A stretch of 64,000 nucleotides of DNA from Streptomyces sp. NBC_00376 (GTDB taxonomy: Bacteria; Actinomycetota; Actinomycetes; Streptomycetales; Streptomycetaceae): NCBI RefSeq assembly GCF_036077095.1, contig NZ_CP107960.1:3596001-3660000 (forward strand), in the 5' to 3' direction. Shown here in pieces: positions 41,900 through 52,774 of this stretch. The translations under genes were made by a program, and so were the position numbers. Every line of letters begins with the position of its first letter. Position 1 is the stretch's first letter. A model generated the notes under the pieces. It ran no database searches, was not told the DNA's origin, and saw only the letters and a program-made list of their open reading frames with translations.

Positions 41900-44800
41900 T
41901 CAGACCTCTTCGACGCTGCTCGGCTCGCGCCGGGACAGGTCGATACCGAGCTCCTCCGCCGCGCGGAAGACGTCCTCGTCCGTGTCGCGCATCTCGATGG
42001 ACATGCCGTCCGAGGACAGCACCTCCACGTTGAGGCAGAGCGACTGCATTTCCTTGATGAGCACCTTGAAGGACTCGGGGATCCCGGGCTCGGGGATGTT
42101 CTCGCCCTTGACGATGGCCTCGTAGACCTTCACGCGGCCGGTCACGTCGTCGGACTTGATCGTCAGGAGCTCCTGGAGGGCGTATGCGGCGCCGTATGCC
42201 TCAAGGGCCCACACCTCCATCTCACCGAATCGCTGACCACCGAACTGAGCCTTACCACCCAGCGGCTGCTGGGTGATCATGGAGTACGGACCCGTCGAAC
42301 GAGCGTGCAGCTTGTCGTCGACGAGGTGGTGCAGCTTGAGGATGTACATGTAGCCGACCGAGACCGGGTCCGGGAACGGCTCGCCGGAGCGGCCGTCGAA
42401 CAGCTTGGCCTTGCCGGAGGGCTGCACCAGGCGGTCGCCGTCGCGGTTCGGGATCGTGGCCTCGAAGAGACCGGAGATCTCGTCCTCGCGCGCACCGTCG
42501 AAGACGGGGGTGGCGACGTTGGTGCCGGGGGCGACCTGGTCGGCGCCGATGGCCTGCAGGCGCTTGGCCCACTCGTCACCGAGGCCGGAGACGTCCCAGC
42601 CGCGGCTGGCGAGCCAGCCGAGGTGGATCTCCAGGACCTGTCCCGGGTTCATTCGGGACGGGACACCCAGCGGGTTGAGGATGATGTCGACCGGGGTGCC
42701 GTCCTCCAGGAACGGCATGTCCTCGATCGGCAGGATCTTCGAGATGACGCCCTTGTTGCCGTGACGGCCGGCGAGCTTGTCACCGTCGGTGATCTTGCGC
42801 TTCTGCGCGACGTAGACGCGGACCAGCTGGTTCACGCCCGGCGGCAGCTCGTCACCCTCTTCGCGGTCGAAGACGCGGACGCCGATGACCTTGCCGATCT
42901 CACCGTGCGGCACCTTCAGCGAGGTGTCGCGCACCTCGCGCGCCTTCTCACCGAAGATCGCGCGGAGCAGGCGCTCCTCGGGGGTCAGCTCGGTCTCACC
43001 CTTGGGCGTGACCTTGCCGACGAGGATGTCACCGGCGACGACCTCGGCACCGATACGGATGATGCCGCGCTCGTCGAGGTCGGCGAGGACCTCCTCGGAG
43101 ACGTTCGGGATGTCCCGGGTGATCTCCTCCGGGCCGAGCTTGGTGTCACGGGCGTCGACCTCGTGCTCCTCGATGTGGATCGAGGAGAGGACGTCGTCCT
43201 GCACGAGGCGCTGCGACAGGATGATCGCGTCCTCGTAGTTGTGACCCTCCCACGGCATGAACGCCACGAGCAGGTTCTTGCCGAGGGCCATCTCACCGTT
43301 CTCGGTGGCCGGACCGTCGGCGAGGACCTGGTCGGCGACGACCCGGTCGCCCTCGGAGACGACAACCTTCTGGTTGACCGAGGTGCCCTGGTTGGAGCGC
43401 ATGAACTTGGCGATGCGGTACGTGGTGTACGTGCCGTCGTCGTTGGTCACGGTGATGTAGTCCGCGGAGACCTCCTGGACCACACCGTCCTTCTCGGCCT
43501 TGAGCACGTCGCCGGCGTCGGTGGCGCAGCGGTACTCCATGCCGGTGCCGACGAGCGGGGCCTCCGACTTAATCAGCGGCACCGCCTGACGCATCATGTT
43601 CGCGCCCATGAGGGCACGGTTGGCGTCGTCGTGCTCCAGGAAGGGGATCATCGCGGTCGCGACGGACACCATCTGGCGCGGCGAGACGTCCATGTAGTCG
43701 ACGTCCGTGCCGGGCACGTAGTCGACCTCGCCGCCACGGCGGCGGACCAGCACGCGGTTCTCGACGAAGCGGAGCTCGTCGCTCAGCGGCGCGTTGGCCT
43801 GCGCGATGACGAAGCGGTCCTCCTCGTCGGCGGTCAGGTAGTCGACCTCGTCGGTGACCTGGCCCTCGACGACCTTGCGGTACGGCGTCTCGATGAAACC
43901 GAACGCGTTGATCCGGCCGTAGGAGGCCAGCGAGCCGATCAGACCGATGTTCGGGCCTTCGGGCGTCTCGATCGGGCACATGCGGCCGTAGTGCGAGGGG
44001 TGCACGTCACGGACTTCGAAGCCGGCCCGCTCACGGGAGAGACCACCCGGGCCGAGGGCGTTGAGACGACGCTTGTGCGTCAGGCCCGACAGCGGGTTGT
44101 TCTGGTCCATGAACTGGGACAGCTGGCTGGTGCCGAAGAACTCCTTGATGGAGGCGACGACCGGCCGGATGTTGATCAGGGTCTGCGGCGTGATCGCCTC
44201 GACGTCCTGGGTGGTCATGCGCTCGCGCACGACGCGCTCCATACGGGCGAGACCCGTACGGACCTGGTTCTGGATGAGCTCGCCGACGTTACGGATACGA
44301 CGGTTGCCGAAGTGGTCGATGTCGTCGGTCTCGACCATGATCGAGCGGCCGGACTCGCCGACCGTCTCGGTCTCACCGGCGTGCAGCTTGACCAGGTACT
44401 TGATCGTCGCGATGACGTCGTCGCTGGTGAGCACACCGGCGTCGAGCGGCTCGTCGGCGCCGAGCTTCTTGTTCACCTTGTAGCGGCCGACCTTCGCGAG
44501 GTCGTAGCGCTTCGGGTTGAAGTAGAGGTTCTCGAGCAGCGTCTGAGCGGCCTCACGGGTGGGCGGCTCACCCGGACGCAGCTTGCGGTAGATGTCGAGC
44601 AGCGCGTCGTCCTGGCCCTGGGTGTGGTCCTTCTCCAGGGTGGCGCGCATGGACTCGTACTCGCCGAACTCCTCCAGGATCTGCTCGGTCGTCCAGCCGA
44701 GAGCCTTCAGGAGAACGGTGACGGACTGCTTGCGCTTGCGGTCGATGCGGACACCGACCATGTCGCGCTTGTCGATCTCCATCTCCAGCCAGGCACCCCG

Positions 44801-45385
44801 GGACGGGATGATCTTGGCGGAGAAGATGTCCTTGTCGGACGTCTTGTCGATGGAGGAGTCGAAGTAGACACCCGGCGAGCGGACCAGCTGCGACACGACG
44901 ACACGCTCGGTGCCGTTGATGACGAAGGTGCCCTTGTTGGTCATGAGCGGGAAGTCGCCCATGAAGACCGTCTGGGACTTGATCTCGCCGGTCTCGTTGT
45001 TGGTGAACTCGGCGGTGACGAAGAGCGGGGCGGCGAACGTGAAGTCGCGCTCCTTGCACTCGTCGATCGAGTTCTTCGGGGGCTCGAAGCGGTGGTCGCG
45101 GAAAGTCAGCGACATCGACCCGGAGAAGTCCTCGATCGGCGAGATCTCCTCGAAGATCTCTTCCAGGCCGGACTTGGTCGGGACGTTCTGCCCACTGTCC
45201 AGAGCAGCCTCGACGCGAGCCTTCCATGCGGCATTGCCGAGGAGCCAGTCAAAGCTCTCGGTCTGCAGCGCGAGGAGGTTCGGAACCTCGAGGGGCTCCT
45301 TGATCTTTGCAAAGGAGATGCGCAGCGGGGCGGTGCTGGCACCGTTGTTCGTATTCGCGGTCGAGGCGTTGCGCGAGGCGGCCAA
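41900..45385 (-). CDS. rpoB: RNA polymerase beta subunit
   Basis: A 1161-residue protein. The TTG at 45385 ([20 protein letters not shown]) is chosen as the usual Streptomyces start; the frame opens 10 codons earlier. The rifampicin-binding cluster reads [20 protein letters not shown] then [10 protein letters not shown], with Asn442 at the position of E. coli Ser531 (codon 44062-44060). The rest of the pocket looks wild type. The C-terminus is [10 protein letters not shown]. It precedes rpoC and has its own likely promoter near 45569-45597. Confidence 0.98.
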   Translation of the reverse strand: MAASRNASTANTNNGASTAPLRISFAKIKEPLEVPNLLALQTESFDWLLGNAAWKARVEAALDSGQNVPTKSGLEEIFEEISPIEDFSGSMSLTFRDHRFEPPKNSIDECKERDFTFAAPLFVTAEFTNNETGEIKSQTVFMGDFPLMTNKGTFVINGTERVVVSQLVRSPGVYFDSSIDKTSDKDIFSAKIIPSRGAWLEMEIDKRDMVGVRIDRKRKQSVTVLLKALGWTTEQILEEFGEYESMRATLEKDHTQGQDDALLDIYRKLRPGEPPTREAAQTLLENLYFNPKRYDLAKVGRYKVNKKLGADEPLDAGVLTSDDVIATIKYLVKLHAGETETVGESGRSIMVETDDIDHFGNRRIRNVGELIQNQVRTGLARMERVVRERMTTQDVEAITPQTLINIRPVVASIKEFFGTSQLSQFMDQNNPLSGLTHKRRLNALGPGGLSRERAGFEVRDVHPSHYGRMCPIETPEGPNIGLIGSLASYGRINAFGFIETPYRKVVEGQVTDEVDYLTADEEDRFVIAQANAPLSDELRFVENRVLVRRRGGEVDYVPGTDVDYMDVSPRQMVSVATAMIPFLEHDDANRALMGANMMRQAVPLIKSEAPLVGTGMEYRCATDAGDVLKAEKDGVVQEVSADYITVTNDDGTYTTYRIAKFMRSNQGTSVNQKVVVSEGDRVVADQVLADGPATENGEMALGKNLLVAFMPWEGHNYEDAIILSQRLVQDDVLSSIHIEEHEVDARDTKLGPEEITRDIPNVSEEVLADLDERGIIRIGAEVVAGDILVGKVTPKGETELTPEERLLRAIFGEKAREVRDTSLKVPHGEIGKVIGVRVFDREEGDELPPGVNQLVRVYVAQKRKITDGDKLAGRHGNKGVISKILPIEDMPFLEDGTPVDIILNPLGVPSRMNPGQVLEIHLGWLASRGWDVSGLGDEWAKRLQAIGADQVAPGTNVATPVFDGAREDEISGLFEATIPNRDGDRLVQPSGKAKLFDGRSGEPFPDPVSVGYMYILKLHHLVDDKLHARSTGPYSMITQQPLGGKAQFGGQRFGEMEVWALEAYGAAYALQELLTIKSDDVTGRVKVYEAIVKGENIPEPGIPESFKVLIKEMQSLCLNVEVLSSDGMSIEMRDTDEDVFRAAEELGIDLSRREPSSVEEV

Positions 45386-45568
45386 GAGGGGGTCCTTCCG
45401 AGGGCTCGGACTCACTACGCGCGTACCGGTCCCAAGCCGGACACGATGACAGTCGGTTCCTGATTCGACCGAATAAGGCCAGGTCAGAGACGATCAGTCA
45501 TCGGTGCTCAAGCGAGGGCATGCCCCTGGTGACGGGCAGGAGGCAGCTAACAGGCAGCGCAAAGGGTC

Positions 45569-45597
45569 AGTGTAGCCAAACGGCACACTGATGTCCA
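45569..45597 (-). promoter_or_regulatory. Likely rpoBC promoter
   Basis: On the minus strand, TGGACA (45597-45592) and TACACT (45574-45569) have a 17-base spacer. Transcription would start near 45562, giving a leader of about 177 bases before the TTG start of rpoB. Confidence 0.6.
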
Positions 45598-45908
45598 GTC
45601 GGGGTTCTCAGAGACCCACGTTGCTCTCAACAGCTGTTCTCAACACCTATGGCTAGCCCTTGCGCGTGCTGCGCTCTTCTTTACTGCCCGCTTCGCCCAC
45701 GATCCATGCCTCGGATTCGGATCGATGTGACGACGCGTCCTGAGAATTGCGCGCCGCGTGCGGTTCGTCAAGGCCCCCCTGCGGGGACAACGCCCCGAGG
45801 TCCGCACCCGACCGCTTCCCGGCGCCGGTCGGCCGCTCCGGAGAGGCAACGGCGAAGATCACCATACTCGTCGCCGCCGGAAGAGCAAGGCAGCCGCCTC
45901 GGGTACGC
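45598..45908. other. Intergenic stretch upstream of the rpoBC promoter
   Basis: Between the rpoB promoter and the rplL terminator. No gene is recognised in it. A short purine-rich stretch and AT-richer patches are present but no clear second promoter stands out. Confidence 0.45.
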
Positions 45909-45944
45909 CGAAGGGCGACCACCCGGATGGGTGATCGCCCTTCG
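45909..45944 (-). terminator. Terminator or attenuator after rplL
   Basis: 16-bp arms with one mismatch (45909-45924 with 45929-45944, CGAAGGGCGACCACCC with GGGTGATCGCCCTTCG) and a GGAT loop lie about 60 bases after the rplL stop. Readthrough into rpoBC, as in the classical rplJL-rpoBC arrangement, is possible. Confidence 0.75.
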
Positions 45945-46004
45945 TGTGATGACGTCCGTGCCGTACGGCAGGAGGCGTCAGAAGGAGTCAGCAGACTCCC
46001 TGAG

Positions 46005-46388
46005 TCACTTGACCTCGACGGAAGCGCCGGCGGCCTTGAGGGACTCGGCAGCCTTCTCGGCGGCCTCCTTGGCGACCTTCTCGAGGACCGGCTTCGGGGT
46101 GCCGTCGACGAGGTCCTTGGCCTCCTTCAGACCCAGCGAGGTCAGCTCACGCACGACCTTGATGACCTGGATCTTCTTCTCGCCGGCGCCGGTGAGGATG
46201 ACGTCGAACTCGTCCTTCTCCTCGACGGCCTCGGCAACGGCGCCCGGGCCGGCCGGACCGGCGACGGCGACGGCCGCGGCGGCGGTGACGTCGAACTTCT
46301 CCTCGAAGGCCTTCACGAACTCGGAGAGCTCGATGAGGGTCATCTCTTCGAACTGCGCGAGCAGGTCGTCCTGGGACAGCTTCGCCAT
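46005..46388 (-). CDS. rplL: 50S ribosomal protein L7/L12
   Basis: A 127-residue acidic stalk protein. It has an N-terminal dimerisation helix region ([20 protein letters not shown]), an Ala/Gly-rich hinge, and a C-terminal factor-binding domain with [20 protein letters not shown]. Multiple copies bind L10 and recruit translational GTPases. It lies 111 bases after rplJ. Confidence 0.98.
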   Translation of the reverse strand: MAKLSQDDLLAQFEEMTLIELSEFVKAFEEKFDVTAAAAVAVAGPAGPGAVAEAVEEKDEFDVILTGAGEKKIQVIKVVRELTSLGLKEAKDLVDGTPKPVLEKVAKEAAEKAAESLKAAGASVEVK

Positions 46389-46499
46389 GATGGCGTCCTT
46401 CCACTAATTCGGCAGGTGCCGGATGTACATGTAGGCGGGCGTACGTTCGGCCCGCTGCGACCGTCTCCCTAGTGGGCGACGATCATTGCGCGAGCCGAG

Positions 46500-47030
46500 T
46501 TACTCGGCACCGCCCTGCTCTTCGAGCTTGACGCGAAGCGCCTCCGCGGTGCGGACGAACTTCGACGGCAGCGCCTGGAAGAGCGAAGCAGCCTGAGACT
46601 GCTTGCCCTTGAAGGCACCGGCCAGCTTGCTGAGCAGAACCTCGCGGGACTCGAGGTCCGCAAGCTTCTTGATCTCATCGGCGGACAGCGCCTTGCCATC
46701 AAGGACACCGCCCTTGATGATCAGGTTCGGGTTCTCCTTGGCGAAGTCACGAAGACCCTTCGCCGACTCCACCGGGTCACCGGTGATGAAGGCAACCGCC
46801 GTCGGACCAGTGAACTGGTCGTCCAGCGACGTGATCCCGGCCTCGTTGGCCGCAATCTTGGTCAGCGTGTTCTTCACCACGGCGTACTGGGCGTTCTCAC
46901 CGAGCGAACGACGCAGCGTCTTGAGCTGCGCCACGGTGAGACCCCGGTACTCGGTCAGCACAGCGGCGTTCGAGCTGCGGAACTGGTCCGCGAGCTCGGC
47001 TACCGCGGCAGCCTTGTCGGGCCTTGCCAT
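46500..47030 (-). CDS. rplJ: 50S ribosomal protein L10
   Basis: A 176-residue stalk base protein, [20 protein letters not shown], with the C-terminal helix ([15 protein letters not shown]) that binds L7/L12 dimers. The ATG at 47030 is chosen for its length and the strong GGAAGGAG site 8 bases before it. The frame extends upstream without coding character. L10 with L12 typically represses its own mRNA through the leader. Confidence 0.97.
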   Translation of the reverse strand: MARPDKAAAVAELADQFRSSNAAVLTEYRGLTVAQLKTLRRSLGENAQYAVVKNTLTKIAANEAGITSLDDQFTGPTAVAFITGDPVESAKGLRDFAKENPNLIIKGGVLDGKALSADEIKKLADLESREVLLSKLAGAFKGKQSQAASLFQALPSKFVRTAEALRVKLEEQGGAE

Positions 47031-47238
47031 GAGCGTCGGCCTCCTTCCGGGTGATGAGGACCGCTCAGAAGGGGCCGGGAAAGACGAAACGCCCCGGCGC
47101 AGGCGCCAGGGCGTAGCTCGACCGAACAAATCCGGGAGCTTTCCACAGTCACCTGCGCAGGTCGCCCGTGCTAAACGGATCCTTCGGTCGCTGTCCCCTC
47201 TTGCGAGAGCACAGCAACGACCAGCGGTCTTTGGCTTC
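47031..47238 (-). promoter_or_regulatory. rplJ leader, probable L10-binding autoregulatory RNA
   Basis: About 200 transcribed bases precede rplJ. The most stable element is a hairpin near 47090-47117 (minus strand ACGCCCTGGCGC, loop CTGC, GCCGGGGCGT). Leaders before rplJL in many bacteria bind the L10-L12 complex and repress translation. Position supports that; I could not verify the kink-turn motif by eye. Confidence 0.45.
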
Positions 47239-47244
47239 TGTAGG

Positions 47245-47274
47245 AGAGTACGCGACCGGAGTCGCGCCGAGCAA
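47245..47274 (-). promoter_or_regulatory. Likely rplJL promoter
   Basis: On the minus strand, TTGCTC (47274-47269) and TACTCT (47250-47245) have an 18-base spacer, placing the start near 47238, just downstream of the lipoprotein gene. Confidence 0.5.
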
Positions 47275-47304
47275 ATCCGTCCCGCCCAGGGCGGCACGGG
47301 AGGT

Positions 47305-48204
47305 TCAGGACGCGCCCGAACCCGCCCCCTGCTGCTTGAGGAGCTCGGCGAAGTCCACCGTGTCGGTGGCCGGCGGCTGCTCGACGGAGACCTTCGTCCC
47401 GTAATCGCTGTAGTACACCGTGGAGTTGAGCTCGCCGGTCTTCATCTGGCCGCGCTCGCTCTTCTTGACCAGCAGGTCGTTGTCGTCGACCCAGATGTCC
47501 ACCGTCTCCGTGGTGATGCCGGCGTCGCTCAGCTGCTGCTTCAGCTGCTTCAGCTGGGCGGCGTCGAGCTCGGAGTTCTTCGCGGTCAGAGCGGCGACGT
47601 CGATGGTCCCGGAGTAGTGCGTGGTGGAGACGCCGCGGACGTCCTCCTTGCCGACCTTCTTCACGTCCCCGGAGGCGAGCAGCGACTTCACGCCCTGGTC
47701 GGGGGTGGTGTTCTGCATCTGCTGCTTCATCGCCTCGCCGGAGGCGCCCGCCATCTTGGCGAGGTCGGCGTAGCCGTAGTGGATCCAGTGCTTGCCGCCG
47801 GTCTGCTTCGCGAAGCCGTCGCCCATGTTGACGACGTAGCCGTCCTTGAAGTAGCGGGCCTGCATCGTACCGGTGCCACCGGACTGCTTCATGGCGTCCG
47901 CCATGCTGCCGCCGGTGTACGTGATCTCCATGGCGCCGGTGAGACCGTCGGTCCAGTCGATGGTGCCGCTCTGCTCCATGGACATCGTGGTGCCCATCTG
48001 CGTGGTGCCCTCGACCTTCGCCGAGCTCTCCCCACCGGTCTTCTTCTCCACGGCGCGCAGCGCGGCGATCGGGTCGGCCTTGACGACGCCGCTGCCCTGC
48101 TTGTCGCTCTTGCCGCTGTCCGATCCGCTGCAGGCCGCGACCGACGTCAGCGCCGCTGCCGCTGCCACCGACAGACACACGCGTCGCACGGTACTGGTCC
48201 TCAT
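47305..48204 (-). CDS. Lipoprotein, LolA/LprG-like
   Basis: A 299-residue secreted lipoprotein. Its signal peptide [20 protein letters not shown] leads to SVAAC, with the lipidated Cys near residue 25. The mature part begins with a Ser/Asp/Gly-rich linker and continues as a beta-rich domain ([40 protein letters not shown]), resembling LppX/LprG-type lipid-binding folds. Streptomyces genomes commonly carry such a gene between rplKA and rplJL. The exact ligand is unknown. The ATG at 48204 is chosen because it gives a normal signal peptide. Confidence 0.85.
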   Translation of the reverse strand: MRTSTVRRVCLSVAAAAALTSVAACSGSDSGKSDKQGSGVVKADPIAALRAVEKKTGGESSAKVEGTTQMGTTMSMEQSGTIDWTDGLTGAMEITYTGGSMADAMKQSGGTGTMQARYFKDGYVVNMGDGFAKQTGGKHWIHYGYADLAKMAGASGEAMKQQMQNTTPDQGVKSLLASGDVKKVGKEDVRGVSTTHYSGTIDVAALTAKNSELDAAQLKQLKQQLSDAGITTETVDIWVDDNDLLVKKSERGQMKTGELNSTVYYSDYGTKVSVEQPPATDTVDFAELLKQQGAGSGAS

Positions 48205-48290
48205 GTCAGCTTCCACCCCTCGTTCGGCTCTGTCGGGGCCTCACGCTAACGCACAGGTCCGACACAGCCTCCGGCAATACGGATACAAGG

Positions 48291-48325
48291 ACGGGCCCCG
48301 CACCTCGAAAGGTTGCGGGGCCCGT
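48291..48325 (-). terminator. rplKA terminator
   Basis: A near-perfect stem, 48292-48305 with 48310-48324 (CGGGCCCCGCACCT with AGGTTGCGGGGCCCG) and a small loop, lies about 40 bases after the rplA stop and upstream of the lipoprotein gene. Confidence 0.8.
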
Positions 48326-48366
48326 CAATGTCACACGTGACGCGGCTTGCTGCCGAGCGCTGGGGC

Positions 48367-49089
48367 TCAGACGGCGGCCGGGTCCTCCTCGACGAGGAGG
48401 TTACGGGTGCGGTTGGCGTCCAGCGGGATGCCGGGGCCCATCGTGGTGGCCAGGGTGGCCTTCTTGATGTAGCGGCCCTTGGCGGCGGACGGCTTCAGAC
48501 GGAGGATCTCCTCCAGCGCCGCTGCGTAGTTCTCCACCAGCTTGGTGTCGTCGAACGAGACCTTGCCGATGATGAAGTGCAGGTTCGAGTGCTTGTCGAC
48601 GCGGAACTCGATCTTGCCGCCCTTGATGTCGTTGACAGCCTTCGCGACATCGGGGGTGACGGTGCCGGTCTTCGGGTTCGGCATCAGACCACGCGGACCG
48701 AGCACCCGGCCGAGGCGGCCGACCTTGCCCATGAGGTCCGGGGTGGCGACGACGGCGTCGAAGTCCAGACGGCCCTTCGCCACCTCGTCGATGAGCTCGT
48801 CGGCGCCGACGATGTCGGCGCCCGCGGCTTCCGCGGCCGCAGCACGGTCACCGGTCGCGAAGACCAGGACCCGGGCGGTCTTGCCGGTGCCGTGCGGGAG
48901 GTTCACGGTGCCACGGACCATCTGGTCGGCCTTGCGCGGGTCGACACCCAGGCAGAACGCGACCTCGACGGTGCCGTCGAACTTGGTGGAGGCGGTGTCC
49001 TTGGCGAGACGGACGGCCTCGAGCGGCGCGTAGTTGCGCGACCGGTCGACCTTGGCGTCCGCAGCGCGGAGGTTCTTGCTGCGCTTCAC
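48367..49089 (-). CDS. rplA: 50S ribosomal protein L1
   Basis: A 240-residue L1-stalk protein with [20 protein letters not shown], the motif [20 protein letters not shown] and the C-terminal [13 protein letters not shown]. In many bacteria L1 also represses the rplKA mRNA. It lies about 80 bases downstream of rplK. Confidence 0.98.
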   Translation of the reverse strand: MKRSKNLRAADAKVDRSRNYAPLEAVRLAKDTASTKFDGTVEVAFCLGVDPRKADQMVRGTVNLPHGTGKTARVLVFATGDRAAAAEAAGADIVGADELIDEVAKGRLDFDAVVATPDLMGKVGRLGRVLGPRGLMPNPKTGTVTPDVAKAVNDIKGGKIEFRVDKHSNLHFIIGKVSFDDTKLVENYAAALEEILRLKPSAAKGRYIKKATLATTMGPGIPLDANRTRNLLVEEDPAAV

Positions 49090-49171
49090 TTCTACTCCTG
49101 TTGGTTTCAGGGTGTGGAGTCGTGGTGCGGGCCAGCGCTTGGCCCTACCACTGGGGATGTGAGGGGCTGAA

Positions 49172-49606
49172 TCAGCCTTCGACCGTGATGCCCATGGAAC
49201 GGGCGGTGCCAGCGATGATCTTCGACGCGGCGTCGAGGTCGTTGGCGTTCAGGTCGGGGAGCTTCGTCGTGGCGATCTCACGGACCTGGGCAGCCGTCAG
49301 CTTGGCGACCTTGGTCTTGTGCGGCTCGCCGGAGCCCTTCTCCACGCCCGCAGCCTTGAGGATCAGCTTCGCGGCCGGCGGAGTCTTGGTCACGAAGGTG
49401 AAGGAACGGTCCTCGTAGACCGTGATCTCCACCGGCACGACCATGCCACGCTGCGACTCGGTCGCGGCGTTGTAGGCCTTGCAGAATTCCATGATGTTGA
49501 CGCCGTGCTGGCCGAGCGCGGGGCCGACCGGCGGGGCCGGGTTGGCCGCACCAGCGTTGATCTGGAGCTTGATAAGCCCCGTGACCTTCTTCTTCTTGGG
49601 AGGCAT
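49172..49606 (-). CDS. rplK: 50S ribosomal protein L11
   Basis: A 144-residue GTPase-centre protein, [20 protein letters not shown], with the Pro-rich [20 protein letters not shown] segment that contacts the 1070 region of 23S rRNA and thiopeptide antibiotics. It is required for RelA-type stringent signalling. It lies downstream of the nusG terminator, and so has its own promoter. Confidence 0.98.
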
Positions 49607-49707
49607 TGCTCTCTCCGGGTCCTAGTGAGAGTGTTTCGCCGCCTTCCGGATCATCCGGATGGAGGCATACCGCACAACGATAACGGGTATGGCTGCGCGA
49701 CCAAAAA

Positions 49708-49751
49708 CCGAGCAGGTCAGACGGGCTTCTCAGCCGGTCTGACCTGCTCGG
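49708..49751 (-). terminator. secE-nusG terminator
   Basis: Perfect 15-bp arms, 49708-49722 and 49737-49751 (CCGAGCAGGTCAGAC with GTCTGACCTGCTCGG), followed on the minus strand by a TTTTT run. A possible rplK promoter (TTGGTC, 16 bases, TATCGT on the minus strand near 49675-49705) begins just after it. Confidence 0.88.
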
Positions 49752-49783
49752 TAGGCATGTGTCCAGAAACTGGCGGGAAGCCG

Positions 49784-50662
49784 CTAGTTCTTCTGGATCT
49801 GGTCGAAGCTCAGCTCGACCGGGGTCTCGCGGCCGAAGATCTCGACGAGGCCCTTGACCTTCTTCGAGTCGGCGTTGATCTCGTTGATCGTCGCCTGCAG
49901 CGTCGCGAACGGCCCGTCGGTGACGGTGACCGAGTCGCCGACCTCGAAGTCGAGCACCTGGACCTCGACCTTGCGGGCCGGAGCCGGCTTGCCCTCGGCC
50001 TCGGCGGCCTCGCGGGCGGCCTTCTCCTCGGCCTCCGGGGCGAGCATCTTGACGATCTCGTCCAGGGTCAGCGGGTAAGGGTCGTAGGCGTTGCCCACGA
50101 AGCCGGTGACACCGGGCGTGTTGCGGACGACGCCCCAGGACTCGTTCGTCAGGTCCATGCGCACCAGGACGTAGCCCGGGAGCTTGTTCTGGCGGACGTT
50201 CTTGCGCTCGCCGTTCTTGATCTGGACGATCTCTTCCTCGGGCACTTCGGCCTGGTAGATGAAGTCCTCGACGTTGAGCGAGACGGCGCGCTGCTCCAGG
50301 TTGGCCTTCACACGCTTCTCGTAACCGGCGTACGTGTGGATGACGTACCACTCGCCGGGAAGGCCGCGCAGTTCGTCGCGCAGGGCGGTGACGGCGTCGA
50401 CGGGCTCGGCCGGCTCGGCCTCTTCCTCGTCGTCCTCGTCGCTCTCGGATTCGGCGTCGGCCTCCGCGGCCTCTTCCTCGTCCTCTTCGTCCTCGACGTG
50501 CAGGGCGGCCTGCTCGGCGGGCTCACCTGCGGCGTCGTCGGCAGCTTCGGCCTGGTCCGGCTCCTCGGCGTCCGCCGCCTCGACGATGTCGAGCTCGTCC
50601 TCGGCGGACTCGAAGGCGCCCGCCGTCGGCTCGACGGCGTCGTTCAGGTTCGGGTCAGACAC
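49784..50662 (-). CDS. nusG: Transcription elongation/antitermination factor NusG
   Basis: A 292-residue NusG with an acidic Asp/Glu/Ala-rich N-terminal extension of about 110 residues, typical of actinobacteria. The NGN domain follows ([20 protein letters not shown], then [20 protein letters not shown]), and a KOW domain ends the protein ([20 protein letters not shown]). The GTG at 50662 ([12 protein letters not shown]) has an AGGAAG site. It is co-transcribed with secE, 73 bases upstream. Confidence 0.97.
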   Translation of the reverse strand: MSDPNLNDAVEPTAGAFESAEDELDIVEAADAEEPDQAEAADDAAGEPAEQAALHVEDEEDEEEAAEADAESESDEDDEEEAEPAEPVDAVTALRDELRGLPGEWYVIHTYAGYEKRVKANLEQRAVSLNVEDFIYQAEVPEEEIVQIKNGERKNVRQNKLPGYVLVRMDLTNESWGVVRNTPGVTGFVGNAYDPYPLTLDEIVKMLAPEAEEKAAREAAEAEGKPAPARKVEVQVLDFEVGDSVTVTDGPFATLQATINEINADSKKVKGLVEIFGRETPVELSFDQIQKN

Positions 50663-50735
50663 GGTGGCTGCTTCTTCCTGGATACAAATGGGTGGAACAT
50701 GCGAAAGGGGCGCCCATGAGGCGCCCTCCGCGGGA

Positions 50736-51023
50736 TCAGCCGAAGACGTACTTGATGACCCGCTGGAATCCGAAGTCAATCACGGTAACCAGACCGATCA
50801 TGACGACGACGAAGACAATCACCACACTGGTGTATGTCGTCAGCTGGCTGCGAGTCGGCCAGACGACCTTGCGCAGCTCGGCGACGATCTGGCGGTAGAA
50901 CAGCGCGAGGCGGCCCAGAGGGCCCTTCTTTCCGCGCTTGCCGCCCTTCCGGGTCTTCTTCCTCGACTCGGGTACTTCATCCTCGGCATCAGGCATGTCG
51001 ATGGAGCCCACGGCGTCCGTCAC
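50736..51023 (-). CDS. secE: Protein translocase subunit SecE
   Basis: A 95-residue protein with a basic cytoplasmic region ([20 protein letters not shown]), the conserved amphipathic [13 protein letters not shown] segment, and one membrane helix ([20 protein letters not shown]). It clamps SecY in the translocon. The GTG at 51023 has an AGGTGAG site and gives the usual Streptomyces length; an upstream ATG at 51047 lacks one. Confidence 0.95.
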   Translation of the reverse strand: MTDAVGSIDMPDAEDEVPESRKKTRKGGKRGKKGPLGRLALFYRQIVAELRKVVWPTRSQLTTYTSVVIVFVVVMIGLVTVIDFGFQRVIKYVFG

Positions 51024-51129
51024 GCTTCTCACCTGATTCCGGGTCATGGCCGTGCCGCGCCCGGTGGAGCCGCACGGCGGTGCATTGAAGTACGTACATG
51101 CGCACACATCCTGGCGAAGGAGTGTGTAG

Positions 51130-51202
51130 CAGGGCCGGAGGGACTTGAACCCCCAACCGCTGGTTTTGGAGACCAGTGCTCTACCAATTGAGCTACGACC
51201 CT
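51130..51202 (-). tRNA. tRNA-Trp (CCA anticodon)
   Basis: On the minus strand the 73-base cloverleaf reads AGGGTCG...CGGCCCTG, with acceptor stem pairs intact, D-loop TTGGTAGAGC, anticodon loop CTCCAAA (anticodon CCA) and T-arm GGGGGTTCAAGTCCCTC. No CCA end is encoded. It lies upstream of secE, as is usual in actinobacteria. Confidence 0.95.
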
Positions 51203-51427
51203 TTGTGGTTTCCACCAACCTACCGCATCTCCCCGGATGCTCCGGGTGCAGGAACGGTGCGGCTGGTGAAGGCCAACGACAGGTGAGTGTACGTGTTCAG
51301 CGGCCCGGCGTCGAACAGATAGCTCCCGACCGCTCCTGATCGCATGTTGTCCGCATGCTGTCCGAGTCGTGTCCGGTCCCTGAAACCGCTGTGCCGACTG
51401 GGATCACGGTCTGGAACCATGGGGGCC

Positions 51428-52654
51428 ATGAGCGCTGCAACTTCCCCCTCCGAGCGCCGGGTCTCCGCCCGCATCGGTGCCATCTCCGAATCCGCCACCC
51501 TCGCCGTCGACGCCAAGGCCAAGGCCCTCAAGGCCGCCGGCCGTCCGGTGATCGGCTTCGGTGCCGGTGAGCCCGACTTCCCGACCCCCGGCTACATCGT
51601 CGAGGCCGCGGTCGAGGCCTGCCGCAACCCGAAGTACCACCGCTACACCCCGGCAGGAGGGCTCCCGGAGCTCAAGGCCGCCATCGCGGAGAAGACGCTG
51701 CGCGACTCCGGCTACGAGGTCGACGCCTCGCAGATCCTGGTGACCAACGGCGGCAAGCAGGCCATCTACGAGGCGTTCGCCGCGATCCTCGACCCGGGCG
51801 ACGAGGTCATCGTCCCCGCCCCGTACTGGACCACCTACCCCGAGTCGATCCGGCTGGCCGGCGGTGTCCCGGTGGAGGTCGTGGCCGACGAGACCACCGG
51901 CTACCGGGTCTCCGTCGAGCAGCTGGAGGCGGCGCGCACCGAGCGCACGAAGGTCGTCCTGTTCGTCTCGCCCTCGAACCCGACCGGTGCCGTGTACAGC
52001 GAGGCCGACGCCGAGGCGATCGGCCGCTGGGCCGTCGAGCACGGCCTGTGGGTGCTGACCGACGAGATCTACGAGCACCTGGTCTACGGCGACGCGAAGT
52101 TCACCTCGCTGCCCGCGATCGTGCCCGAGCTGCGTGACAAGTGCATCGTGGTCAACGGCGTCGCCAAGACGTACGCGATGACCGGCTGGCGGGTGGGCTG
52201 GATCGTCGGCCCGAAGGACGTCGTCAAGGCCGCGACCAACCTCCAGTCGCACGCCACGTCCAACGTCTCCAACGTGGCCCAGGTCGCCGCGCTGGCCGCC
52301 GTCTCCGGGAACCTGGACGCGGTCGCCGAGATGCGTACCGCCTTCGACCGGCGTCGGCAGACCATCGTCCGGATGCTCAACGAGATCGACGGGGTGCTGT
52401 GCCCGGAGCCCGAGGGCGCGTTCTACGCGTACCCCTCGGTGAAGGAGCTGCTCGGCAAGGAGATCCGCGGCAAGCGCCCGGCCACCTCGGTCGAGCTGGC
52501 GGCGCTGATCCTGGACGAGGCCGAGGTCGCGGTCGTACCGGGCGAGGCCTTCGGTACGCCGGGCTACCTGCGGCTGTCCTACGCGCTGGGCGACGAGGAC
52601 CTCGTCGAGGGCGTGTCGCGGCTCCAGAAGCTGCTGGGCGAGGCCAAGGCGTAG
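51428..52654 (+). CDS. aspC: Aspartate aminotransferase, PLP-dependent class I
   Basis: A 408-residue aminotransferase, [20 protein letters not shown]. The PLP-binding lysine lies in [20 protein letters not shown], and [20 protein letters not shown] and the substrate-binding Arg near the C-terminus ([17 protein letters not shown]) are present. It transfers amino groups between aspartate and 2-oxoglutarate. The ATG at 51428 is used; an in-frame ATG three codons upstream is possible. A strong terminator follows. Confidence 0.95.
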   Translation: MSAATSPSERRVSARIGAISESATLAVDAKAKALKAAGRPVIGFGAGEPDFPTPGYIVEAAVEACRNPKYHRYTPAGGLPELKAAIAEKTLRDSGYEVDASQILVTNGGKQAIYEAFAAILDPGDEVIVPAPYWTTYPESIRLAGGVPVEVVADETTGYRVSVEQLEAARTERTKVVLFVSPSNPTGAVYSEADAEAIGRWAVEHGLWVLTDEIYEHLVYGDAKFTSLPAIVPELRDKCIVVNGVAKTYAMTGWRVGWIVGPKDVVKAATNLQSHATSNVSNVAQVAALAAVSGNLDAVAEMRTAFDRRRQTIVRMLNEIDGVLCPEPEGAFYAYPSVKELLGKEIRGKRPATSVELAALILDEAEVAVVPGEAFGTPGYLRLSYALGDEDLVEGVSRLQKLLGEAKA

Positions 52655-52674
52655 CAGCTGCTGAATCCAGTGAC

Positions 52675-52700
52675 CGACCCCCGGCTCCCGCCGGGGGTCG
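52675..52700 (+). terminator. aspC terminator
   Basis: Perfect 11-bp arms, 52675-52685 and 52690-52700 (CGACCCCCGGC with GCCGGGGGTCG), a TCCC loop, and a T-rich tail (TTTGCTTGTT). Confidence 0.9.
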
Positions 52701-52774
52701 TTTGCTTGTTCTATGGGCAACCCGATGGGGAAAGCGGCTACCGCTGAACCCCGGGTGTGCGGCAGGATCTTGGG

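Noticed and set aside
42305..45463. Plus-strand open frame of over 1000 codons opposite rpoB
   Set aside because: Antisense shadow of rpoB with unnatural composition and no family resemblance.
51130..51202. tRNA-Trp as an integration site for the accessory genes
   Set aside because: No integrase, excisionase or duplicated tRNA 3' end is seen near it, and the accessory blocks lie elsewhere.
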